The notes beneath the pieces are model-generated. The model did not search any database and was not told the DNA's origin. It saw only the letters and a list, made by a program, of their open reading frames with translations. The position numbers were made by a program, and so were the translations under genes. Positions 24,122 to 34,934 of a stretch of DNA of 64,000 bases are shown here, piece by piece. Source of the DNA: Theobroma cacao (lineage: Eukaryota; Streptophyta; Magnoliopsida; Malvales; Malvaceae); NCBI RefSeq assembly GCF_000208745.1, contig NC_030850.1, positions 15,360,229-15,424,228 on the forward strand, in the 5' to 3' direction. The stretch's first letter is position 1. Each line of letters opens with the position of its first letter.

Positions 24122-24882
24122 TTAAAATAGGATTGTAATTATTGGAATACGAATTATTCTACTGTCTATTAAAATTTTCAACAAACTGCACAAATTCAGC
24201 ATTAATAGGACACTGATAATTGGAATGCTTATCTCACAATACTTACATGTCACAAAAGGACTCTGAACGGAATGGACACCCAATGTATCAATTTTTTTAG
24301 TGAGCACAATCATTTGTACAATGAAGGCATTAATTGCAACAAGCTCATGAACACCAACAACTTTTCTTGGACCCAATCTCTCATATGGCCATTTGTAACT
24401 GTTGGAAGCCATCACCTCTAACAAATCATATGCCTCATCCATAGATTTTGCCATGAGTGATACTCCTATTGTAACATCAATGGTAGTTTTAATTTGATCC
24501 ATTAAACCATTATAAAACATTTGTACTTGCAACCATTTAGGTAACCAGTGATAAGGACATCTTTTAAGTAGATCTTTATACCTCTCCCAAGCTTATATAA
24601 TGATTTCGAATCAAATTGCATAATGGAGGTGATATCATTTCGCATCTTTGCTGTCTTAGCTGATGGAAAGAACTTAGCTAAGAATTTATGAGCCAAATCA
24701 TCCCAAGTACTAATAGAACCAGTTGGAAGCAAATTCAACCAACTTTTTTCCTTGTCTTTCAATGAAAATGGCAAGAGCCTCAATCTAATGGCATGATTAG
24801 AAATGCCATTGGTCTTGAATGTATTGTAAATCTCTAGGAAATTCACAATATGTGCATTAGGATCATCATTCAACAATCCCAT
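24122..24882 (-). pseudogene. Ty3/gypsy gag fragment (Athila-like), frameshifted
   Basis: The first frame (24882-24502) reads MGLLNDDPNAHIVNFLEIYN, then RLRLLPFSLKDKEKSWLNLL and WDDLAHKFLAKFFP. These are hallmark phrases of the plant retrotransposon gag domain (capsid). A frameshift near 24540 moves the rest to frame 24532-24122, with FYNGLMDQIKTTIDVTIG and DEAYDLLEVMASNSYKWP. Overlap of the two frames makes the indel obvious. The expected zinc-knuckle is not intact. It lies at the 5' side of the element, after the right LTR on the minus strand. Confidence 0.88.
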
Positions 24883-25077
24883 AAACTGAGTTGAAGTCTA
24901 AATCATCTAAATGATTGTCGGCTTGATCTTGAAGCTCTTAGCTTATATGGTAAGTCTTCGAATGTTAGAGTGAAAACCTTGCACAAGCGACACAACATAT
25001 TCTTGTAAAGACTTGTTCTCTTTTTGTTGATCAGCCATTGTGTCACATTGAGTCAAAGCTTGTTGATTCTCCCTCTA

Positions 25078-25165
25078 AAGTCTACAAAAGGTTTTGTTTT
25101 TCAAAAAAAAAAAGTCTACAAAAGGTTTTGTTTTTCACAAAAAAAAGTCTACAAAAGGTTTTTTC
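25078..25165. repeat. Triplicated 33-34 bp tandem repeat
   Basis: The unit AAAGTCTACAAAAGGTTTTG, followed by TTTTTC and an A run, occurs three times with starts near 25078, 25112 and 25145. It lies in the leader of the Athila-like element between gag and the 5' LTR. The A runs differ in length between units, suggesting slippage. Confidence 0.85.
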
Positions 25166-25307
25166 GATTTCCAAATCAAAAGGAATAATTTTCAAATTTC
25201 TGACTCTTTGCATATAATTACTAAAATTACCTAAAAACAAAGAAAAGAGAAGTTTGAATTAAGACTAAGATTGTTTGCTATTAATGTTAATAGAAAATTT
25301 TGGCAAA

Positions 25308-25334
25308 TAATGCCCCGACAACAGTGCCAAAAAC
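25308..25334 (-). promoter_or_regulatory. Primer-binding site, decayed tRNA-Asp type
   Basis: On the minus strand, a few bases after the 5' LTR, the sequence reads TGGCACTGTTGTCGGGGC. The complement of the 3' end of plant tRNA-Asp is TGGCGCCGTTGCCGGGGA, used by Athila-type elements. Fourteen of 18 positions agree, and three of the four differences are G-to-A or C-to-T transitions. Confidence 0.78.
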
Positions 25335-25338
25335 TTAT

Positions 25339-26927
25339 TGTCGGATTTACCACGCAAGTGCATGTAACGTTAACAAGTAATATAATAGAAAGTAAAGTAT
25401 CAAATCCCATAGAGAATTATTCCAACTTTTTCTATGTACTAAAATTAACACAATTGAACCTTATCAAAATAACTTACTTTTAAAGCTATTAAAAATTAAA
25501 TAAACTAAAACTAAGAATAAGAATTGCAATTTAAATAGAATTAATCAATCAAATAGAACCTAGATTACAATATCCTCTCAACACTTCATCTGAATCTTTT
25601 ACTCTCTTTTTACTTACTAGATGGTCCTCGAGTTGTTAACCTAGAATTCTAATGTATTTATAAATATTCGTTGAGGTTCTTATAAAAATATTTATCGCAA
25701 CCAATTTACTATATGTCTATGCAAACTGCAATTAAGAAGGACTAATTAAGCTTAGATTATAATATTGGTTACATATGACATGTAAGTGTATGTCTACATC
25801 ACACGCAAATCAAATCAATCATCTAATACAATTGATATTTAACATATGCTAGTTCATCCAAAGCTTACACTAAACTTTTCTCAATTTTGTTTCGGTTACC
25901 CTATCAATCTAATTGGTGGCCAATCAATCAAACGTATTAAGAATATGATTGAAATAAACAACTTAAACACAATCAATCATAAGCAAAAAAAAGTATTAAA
26001 AATTCAAACTACATGCTACGTTCAAATGCAATTATAGAAAAGAAATTTAGTTCCTCATAATTACTAAAAACATCATCCAAAAAAAGTTTAACCATCAATA
26101 TAAAACAAAGAAAGTATAAAAAGAACAAAAGAAGAAACAAAAAACTCAAATTTGTTAGCTCTTTGATCTTCAATCTTCAAGAGTTTTTCTTTGCTTTCTT
26201 GCTTACTTGATAGCTCTTTTTCTTCAGAGAAAACCTAGCTTTATTGTTGCATTTAATTGCTTTGGAAGGTTATTTAAATAAGCCTTAGAATTGTACTCAA
26301 AATGAAACCTCGAAATTTATGCTTATGAAAGTAATTGTGTCGGTGCCACGACGCCCTCTTCTCGAGTCAATATATGCGACCACTTCCTTTCTAGCACCAT
26401 GGCATTGAGCTCATGAATTGCATTATGGAGGCTCTTCTTAGCATGGCACCGCAGTGCCCTCTTCTTCATGGCCACGGCGATAAAAGTGTTGTCTTTACTA
26501 CTCTCCTTCAAATTGTGACGTGATTGTCTCTTTCTTTTAGGCTGAACTAGGTAAAGTGGTAAATATGAAAGCAGTAGCCCTATCCCTTAACTTTTCAATG
26601 GCCCAAGAATCACGTCAATTGGACTTCTAGAATGAAAGTTATGCTTGAAACACTACAACATGTATGAGAGAAGCATGAACTTTTGCACACTTTTCTTCAT
26701 CAATTAAACCCCTTTTCAAGTGCACACCTACAAAAGCAACAAACTAACTTAGTAATAACTAAACCTGAAAGCATTTATCATAAAATAATTCAAATTAAAT
26801 TGACCCAACAAAATTACTAAAATAAGGTAAATAACTACAAATATCAAAATTTTAAAGTAAATCGCAAGATCTTAGCTTATTTAATGCTCAAAATATAACA
26901 AAATAACTCTATATAATAAAGTTATCA
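25339..26927 (-). repeat. 5' LTR of the Athila-like element (right copy)
   Basis: This copy is 1,589 bp with TG...CA ends: TGTCGGATTTACCACGCAAG to AAAGTTATCA on the plus strand. It matches the left copy block by block but lacks the LINE insertion. In minus orientation it is the promoter LTR. The next sequence inward is a short spacer and the primer site. Confidence 0.88.
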
Positions 26928-27845
26928 CTTATGCACCCACATGTGCCGTATGTGCATATGGGCTTGACCCACACGCACTATTCGTGTTCTTCCCCATTTA
27001 AACACTTGAACAGTGGCTATCCTCCATTAAAGCATGATTTGAGCATTTAAGTCCATTATTTTGGCCTTTTAACACCATATATATAATCAAATCCTAAATG
27101 AATTTAACCTTGTTCTCCTACGTAACTTTGAAGTAAAACACATAAATTGAGTTGATTTTGAGCTAAATTAAAAACAAAACTCACGAGTATGAACCCTATA
27201 AACGTAGCACCTTCAATTGACGAAATCATTTGGTTGAACAAAGTTTTATGATATTAATAACAATCTTTGGTTATCAAGAAACAGATTCCAAGATAATTTT
27301 ACAAAAATTATATAAAATCATTTGAGTTCTTGATTTGAAAACTTTGAAACTTGCGACTCTTAGAAATACCGTTTCTTAAGCATGAATTCAGCCAATTCCA
27401 GAGATATAGTACGACTAAAGTACCATATTACCGATAATGTATCATTAAATAAACATGCCCAAGATTCAGTTCGCATTGTATACAAAGAAATTATGAATTT
27501 AAATAGCATGATTACACAAATTCAAAACTTCGATTAATTCATGTTTTTTACATATATAAGCAATTAATAATCACAATAAGGATCTAGTAGATTTCTAAAG
27601 TTATATATTCACGTTTTACACGTAAAATTAGAGATGAAGATTCTTAGGATTCTAAATCCCAAAGTATGGTTGCTCTTAAATCATATTGAAATTTTTATGT
27701 ATAATAAAATACTCTTAATTTGAGATCCATCATAGCAGAAATTTAAAATACATAAAAATGTAGCTAAGGTTTTATCCATAACTCTGGTAGTAGAAACATC
27801 ATGCTCACCCTATTGATTTCCGGAATTCAATACATTACTTTTCCT

Positions 27846-28060
27846 TTTTTATAACTTTCTAATGGGTAAGAAATTAAACATATAAAATAGAAGAGGAGAC
27901 TTAATCTTTCTTTTATAATTAGTGAATCCCCAATCCCATCCATCGTAAAGTTTAAAGTCTTTCGCACAAGCCTATACCATTGAGCTGACATAGAAGATTG
28001 GAAGTAATTAAACCCATTATTAGGTCATGTTATATGAACGTTAGTGTTATCTCATTATCC
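27846..28060 (+). repeat. Dispersed repeat, related to 9741-9920
   Basis: Second copy of the unknown repeat. It shares TCTAATGGGTAAGAAA, AATAGAAGA, GAATCCCCAATCC and CCTATACCATTGA in the same order and spacing as the left copy. No terminal inverted repeat or coding sequence was seen. Confidence 0.58.
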
Positions 28061-29499
28061 GGACTTAATTAACTTCAACTGTTTTATTTTTTTGATAAAT
28101 ATAAAAAATAAATTATGTAATTCCACACTTTAATTAGACGAAATAATTTGACAATAATCAATAATTGCAGGCGTGTCCATTGTCGTAGCAATGGAATCAC
28201 AAATGATGGAAAATTTACTGACACGAAGAAACCAATAAAATACCGTTTCATAAATTTATATTGATTTTTCTTATAAATGAGGATGTCGCGTTTGATCGTG
28301 TATATATACCGCATTTGAGAAACAGGAGATTAAAGAACATACACTAGGGAAAATCTAAGCCGTAATGACATCCAGCTTTGTGACCCAATATAAATATATG
28401 AAGCCCGAGACTCCGTAGTTGGAAACAGACTTTGAGCTTTTGCTTCCACAGATTTCTTTCCTGTATAATATTAATTGCTTCCATTATATCTAGCTGCAAG
28501 CTGAAACCCACCTGGCCTCAGTGTCTGGATGATGCAGATAGATGTAGGCTACAGGATATACTGCTTTGAAAATCTTGGCAAAGAAAAGTTGAAGAAGCAG
28601 ATCAGCTAGCATTTGATAGGACGGTGAGAGTTGCCTGGTCAGCCATGCCACAGAGACAAGTAATGAAGTGGCAAGCACTAGTAGTTGAATGTTGACCAGA
28701 ATTCAATACCATGCATGCATTTACTACTTGACAAATATGTACCCAACATGTATTTTTTTTTTAATTTCCGCACGTTTTTTTTCTTATTTTTTTAACAATG
28801 ACGAATTCTCCTTGAAATTTGTTTTCAAGTATTTAATCGCTTATTGATAAAATGGCAAAAATTAGGTAGGGTTCTATAAAGCAAATTTATGTTCATTAAA
28901 TTTTAGCAATTGTGAAATCTTTTTAAAAAATATATATCAAGTATTTGTTTGCTCCATGATAAATAAAATGGCAAAATTAAGCTAAACAGAATTCACAAAT
29001 TAATTTATAAGAAATTACATGGAAAAACACACATTAATCAAATATGGTAATCTTAAAAAAGGAAGAATAAACCGTCGGGAATGATTCCCATCATTGAAGC
29101 ATGTATGATCAGTTCTTTCATTATAGGTATTTTTCAGATATGAATCAAGTTCAGTTTGAAATATGTGCGGGGCCACTGGGGAATAAGCACTGCATATGTC
29201 ACCTATATCCTTTCATAAATGATTTTCCAGATTGAGGGATAAATGATTGCAAATTTCCCTTCTCAAGCTCTTTTGAAGTCGAAAGAGATAGCATCCTTCT
29301 TCGGTAACAAGATCATAAATGAAGGAGTGCGGCTCCCGAGGGTTGGCAAAACCTCATTGATGATTCCTTTGAATCAAAAATAAATTGATTTCGTTCAAGA
29401 AAGAGACCAGTAACCAATATTTATGCAAATGCCGGGTCAGCCATGGAATATTTTTCCTTTGAAAAAGAATTTATGGATGATCAAATAATCAAATTAAAG

Positions 29500-29548
29500 T
29501 CTCTCTCTCTCTCTCTCTCTCTCTCGCCCACCCCCCCCAAAAAAAAAA
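29500..29548. repeat. CT microsatellite followed by C and A runs
   Basis: A TC/CT dinucleotide run of about 26 bp is followed by CGCCCA, a run of C and a run of A. It is simple sequence prone to slippage. Confidence 0.92.
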
Positions 29549-31563
29549 TTAAGGAATTTTTGCAGCTTGCACAAGTACCACACATACAGGAATAAATATG
29601 TTTTGGCTCCACTTGATAGATAAAAATGACAAAATAAATGAAAATTAAACTTCATCCATCTTAAGTATACCTATATACCCAACAAACTATATATAAGATA
29701 AAATGCCATTTTTTTTCCTTTTGGGGTTTATCCATTCATAGGTCATAATTTCATTTTTGTTGTTCAACAACATAAATGTCCAGGAGTGATGAATCTGCAG
29801 AGATGAGCATAATCTATATTGTAGAATTTAAAATTCATCTCCCCATACGAAATAGAACAAAATATACAGGAAATCAAGGTAACAATTTTTGTAATTTTTG
29901 CATGTACAAGGTTAGAACTTTGGTACAAGTATGAAGCAGGTTTTGTGGGCTAGGCCTCCACGTTTCAATCGATTTAATAATTAACAATGCTAGAAGATTC
30001 ATTAAGTTGAAGTAAAGTAAAAATATTTTTGGGTTCTTTATGAAAATAATTAACCCCTTGACTTTCCAGCGTTGTATTGTGAGAAAATTAAGCTTTAAAG
30101 TTGTTTAAATCTTTGAGCACTTGAAACTGGGATATTATGTATATAGACATCTATCTCAGATAACAAATACTTGAATGTTTACTATCTTGAATAAGACTAA
30201 AGTTTTATGATGCGCATGCGGGTGCACATAATTATCACCTTTTTTTGTGTCAAGACAGTGTTCAGTGGGCGCCTCCAATCCACCTTAAATATTTAATGTT
30301 ATTCGCTAATATTTTGCTATGTTTAAGTTTAGTCATCCAAGTTTGTAATTGTGAATTTGTTTTTGGGGACTGGTTTGCATTAATTGTGCATTCACAGTTA
30401 ATTACTCCTTCTTTCTGTAACTACTCATATTTAATTCTAGAATCAATACATGAATTGTTTACTAACATTAAACTTAGCTGCTTAAAGTTGAAGGTAACTA
30501 TCTATAAATGTAAGTTCAACTGTTCAAGGACCATAACCTCATTTTTTTACCCTTTTTTATACTTGGGTTTTTTTCTTCTTTTTTTTTTTTTTTGTTTTGT
30601 AAAATGATTTGTGATTACTATTGAAACAGTATTTCAATCACATTAAGTACAACAGAGAAAAAAAAAGAGGAAATTAAAGAATCATAAATGGGTCAAGCTT
30701 CTACTCTTTAGACTGTCACCAAAAGCCTGCCCTAATTAATTGACAAAGCTACTAATAGGGACACTGCTCTTTAATTATATAGTCGCCATGCATTTTTCAT
30801 CTGTATCTTTTATGAGGATCTAAATCCATCTAGTTTGCTCATAATGATGCTAATTAATCAGTTAATGATGTAGTGCAGAAAGAAAATATGACAGCTAGAA
30901 GTTATAATTTAGTCATTGACATCATTTTTAATTATCGGGATTAATTAGAGAAAAAGATTGTCTTAATTATGATTTATTGACTCATCGATCAGCTATTATT
31001 AATAACAAATCATACTACTTTGCTTTGTGATGGACTAGAAGCAATCAAGAGATCAATGACAATTGTACAGGAAAATCGCGGAGTAAGGTATCAAAGTTTG
31101 TTGGATTGATTAAATAATGATACATAATTAGTTCATCATATTCCCTTTCGTTATTATTTATGAACAATTTTAATAATATGATGGATTAATCATAGTAATA
31201 ACAATTTAATAGTATGCTGTAAGGCATTATCCTTTGCCAATAATGACAGCACAATACATTATTAATTAATTTGCTAATTAATAATGAGTCAATTAATTTT
31301 ACATAATCTATATAATGATCAACAAACTTTCACAAAAATATAAGATTGTTTTTGTGGGTTGATTTTGTTTTTGTTGCACTAGTACAGCCATGTATGAATG
31401 TATGTATGTATAGGTGTACGTATATGTGTACAATGATCTTAACTTTAAAAAGAATGAAGTATATCAGGATTAACAGTGAGTTTTTAATGCAAATAATCTC
31501 ATCGACTCTATGATAATTGATAATATAAAATTTAATTAATAACACTAATAACCATGATTTTAC

Positions 31564-31661
31564 ATGCACCCGAGCATTTATTTCATTGGTTGGTGTATAA
31601 TTTCCCTGTCTAAAGAGTAGGATTCGAATCTCTTCTTCCTCAATTATAAAAAAAAAAAAAT
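31564..31661 (+). mobile_element. SINE with target-site duplication
   Basis: About 97 bp end in a run of 13 A and contain GATTCGAATCTC, a close match to the pol III B box (GGTTCGAATCC). Direct repeats CATGATTTTAC (31553-31563) and CATAATTTTAC (31662-31672) flank it with one mismatch. The A-box region (about 31575-31600) is degenerate. A tRNA-derived SINE is the simplest reading. Confidence 0.72.
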
Positions 31662-34610
31662 CATAATTTTACTTTTAATCAGGTTGGTACATGGTAGCTA
31701 CAAGGCAAAAAGAAGAGAGGCCAACCAAGACAAAAGAGAGAACTTATAATTGGTTTTTGCCAGTTTGGTTAAGAATTAAGATTCTTACAATATGCTGTCC
31801 AAACCCCACGATGAAAGCAGCTAATAATTAGGGAGTAGTTACAAGAAAGCAAAAGGAAAGACAAACGATTTCTTTTTTTTTTTGTTTTTTTAACCCTCTG
31901 GCAATTGCTGTTCGTCTACTCGACAAGATCCATCTCCTCAATAAGCCAAAACCTCTGTCTTCTGCAACTGAATTAGGATGTCAAACATTGTTAATGCAAG
32001 AAATTCCTCTGTTTCCTACCATCTGGATCCACTTTTGGATTTAACCTCAAAGCTTCCAAAATCAAATGCTTTGTTTTATAGATGCCAAATTAGTTAACAA
32101 CTAAGCATACAGAATAAAATCATGTCACGTTTGTTTGTTTTTTTTTTTAATTTTTTGTCCAAAAGATTGTGGGTATGGAGTATGCTGAATTTCATATTGC
32201 TTATATGAAAAAATTAGCTAAAAGTTATGGGTTTACAAAAGCTTTCAAGTTAAATTCAAGTAGGTTTATGTTTTTTTTTTATTTTACCTATTGGGATAAT
32301 AAAATAATCTTAAAACTCCCAACATTTAAACATTAAAATTCCAAATTATTTGTATTTATAATTGGTGATGTTGTAAAGTAATGTACTATCAATCAAAAAA
32401 ATTTAACTAATGTGGCCGGTACATCTATTTTATATATATGATTATACCTTACAAATTACAACTCAAAATCTTCCCCATGCTTGAATAATTAAATTCAAGT
32501 GGTTCATGGTACTGCCGTGGTCCTTTCTTAGAACACAAATAAGGGTGTCTATGAGTTGGTATTCAGTGTATGATCTTTAATATTAATTATAAATTTATCC
32601 ATTATTGCAATTGATAATCGATAATGCATTCTAAATTTGGACTTCACTTATAACAATTATAGAGCTTTTTTTTTCTTTTTTTTAATTATATAGAGCTTCT
32701 AAGATAAGTGAAAATGTAGGCTTTCGAATGGATCTAATATAACATTAAGTTTTTAATTTTTTTAAAAAAAATAAATTTAACCAGATCTAATATTCATAAT
32801 AATAGCAAGATACATAATATTAAGGTATTTATCTGTATTGGAATCACTTTTGGATGGAACACATTATAAGTTTCTAGCTTTAATGTACCTTTAGACATGA
32901 TGTTTATATGTGGTGGGATGTCCGTAGCATCTGGATTAGAAGAGTGTATTTTGAAAATAGTAGGACATGAAAGATGTATGGGTTGCTTTATCCTAAGTAA
33001 ATTTTTAGAGGCAATGGACCACGTTATCTTTTTCGCTCCAGCCAAGGCAAAGCATTGTCATCAATAACCCTTTATGCATTTGGCATTAAAGAAAGTGTTT
33101 TATGGAATTGCAAATATCCAGCATTCTCATCATGAAGTTACCAATTTGCCAAGCCAAATCTGATGGCGTAATAAAATTGTAAGAAATTTTCTTCTTCCAT
33201 GCCTCAAGGCTAGGAAACAGCTATAAATAATGTATTGGAAGCTGTGCTTCTCTTGTATTTCGAAGAAAGTGAGCAAAGTAATTCAACAATTTTTTTTGTT
33301 TCTTTTCTAGCTAATTCTTTAAACATCCTGTTATGTGAACCCGACCAAAGCCGAGTTAACCGGCAAGGTGGGAATTTAATGCAATGATTGACTTGCCTAA
33401 ACATGAAGAATTTATTTATTATAATTTCTAAAACTTAATTTATTTTTTCTCTATCTGTGGTGCTGAGATGTGAGAAAGAAGTGATTGGAAAAAAAAAGCA
33501 ACAAAGTAAAAGACTTTTACTATTTATTTAATTTACTCTTGACTTTTAACCCCCAAAAAACTGCTCTATCGACTCCAATGATTGTCAAATATAAAACTAC
33601 TTAACTTGTTTCACCCAAAAGAAAAATTGAAATTTAGTATCCACGTACCAAATACAGAAAGTACAGCAGGTTTAGGTTGACCCGAGAGACGGGATGGTAC
33701 AATGCACGCTGGGTTGATGCCCTACTAATTCACATCCAACCCAACAACATTTGCCTTGTCTCCAAGGCCAAGGGGGATTAATGCGTGTGGGAATTGGGCT
33801 TTGATATCCCATGAACCGGTGCCAAAACTTTATGTTCCTTGCTTTAGTTTTTCAAGCTTTAGTTAACCGCAGCAGGTGATATTGCTGTGCTGTGTTTACG
33901 ATGAAATCATGCCGTGTCGGTTTTAACCAATCACCATATCCCACTCGCTTCATTTCCTCCTTTCTTTGAAATTGCCTCAACAAGTCAAAGTTTTTAAAAA
34001 AATAATCAAAATTTATCATAAATGTCGTCCCTGCTTACTTACATCACTTTTCAATAATGAAAATAAAAATACACAAAAGATTACGATTTGACAAATAACA
34101 ACTGTACAATTTGACTAACAAAAAAGGATCCAAAAAACGCAAACATCATCGAACAAGATTTTGCCTAAAAGTACAGTATTTGTTTTAATGTTGACATGAA
34201 ATAATTAATTAAAATGTTATCTCCATAAATTTTTTTTTTTTTTGAGAAAAATGAAACCCAATTGTATTAGTAGAAATGAATCCCAACCCTAGCAACATAT
34301 CTGGCTTCTGGCCAGCTTTCTTAAGTGAAAAAACCGTGGAGGACTTTCAAGAGGATTCATAAATCATTGGTTCGAGAGACTTGAGAATTTCAAGAGAGGG
34401 AAGGACATTTTGGTGCTTTGACGTTCAAGGCCCGGCAACACCCTCCCTTCTCCGCCTTTTACGGGGGAAAGAACAAGAAAAGAATTGCTTAATATTACCA
34501 GTACTAACACACATCATTATAAAAAGAAAAGAAAAATACATACTTATTGCATAAAGAAAAGCGAAACAATTAAAGATTAAAAAGGTCAAACAATAACTTT
34601 TCTTTTACAT

Positions 34611-34784
34611 CTATATAACTCCATTGCAGCCCAACCCAAACCTTCCCCTTTCCCCCCCCTCTCTCTCTCTCTTGCTTTGCCATAGCGCTTAGCATTTCTT
34701 CACCCAACATATCTTCTCCCCTTCCTTTTCCTCTACCCGCCTTCTTTCGCTAACCTCTCTTCTACACAAATGCAATCATTTTGA
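34611..34784 (+). promoter_or_regulatory. bHLH gene core promoter and 5' leader with short uORF
   Basis: A TATA-like box CTATATAACT sits at 34611-34620, about 315 bp before the bHLH start codon. A pyrimidine-rich CT tract follows near 34657-34673, typical of plant leaders. Within the predicted leader an upstream ATG at 34770 opens a four-codon frame (ATG CAA TCA TTT TGA, 34770-34784), the only upstream ATG I found there. The transcription start is inferred, not shown. Confidence 0.55.
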
Positions 34785-34934
34785 TCCCACAATTCATTCA
34801 TTTCCACTCAAATTTCAACTCTTCTCTTTTGGTTGAAAGAAATATAAGGCATCCAAAGTTAAATATCAAACTGAGACTTTTTATTAAGCTGTTAGTTCTT
34901 GATCTGGATTTTCACATTGAACTGACTTTCTTCA

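Larger units (their letters stand above)
17959..26927 (-). mobile_element. Internally deleted Athila-like Ty3/gypsy element with two LTRs
   Basis: Two related LTRs (17959-19968 and 25339-26927) enclose, on the minus strand, a primer site, a gag fragment (24882-24122), a protease (23497 onward) fused to the integrase C-terminus (to about 22690), a long untranslated region and a polypurine-like tract next to the left LTR. Reverse transcriptase, RNase H and the integrase catalytic core are absent. The 5' LTR is the right-hand copy. Two later insertions sit inside: a truncated LINE in the left LTR and a hAT element at 20130-21253. No matching target duplication flanks the element. Confidence 0.87.
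26928..34600. other. AT-rich intergenic spacer upstream of the bHLH gene
   Basis: No gene is recognisable across this 7.7-kb stretch apart from the listed repeats. Short frames at 28490-28678, 30245-30607 and 32794-33404 were read and give no family I know. Poly-T and poly-A tracts are frequent. A CT-C-A tract lies at 29500-29548. Confidence 0.5.

Noticed and set aside
28490..28678. Short minus-strand frame with a hydrophobic start (MLATSLLVSVAWLTRQLSP)
   Set aside because: It looks like a signal peptide, but the frame is 62 codons with no recognisable mature peptide, cysteine pattern or supporting splice sites.
32794..33404. Adjacent minus-strand open frames including IKQPIHLSCPTIFKIHSSNP and RKETKKIVELLCSL
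   Set aside because: I cannot place them in any protein family. The intervening sequence is interrupted by stops, and no splice structure gives a continuous protein.
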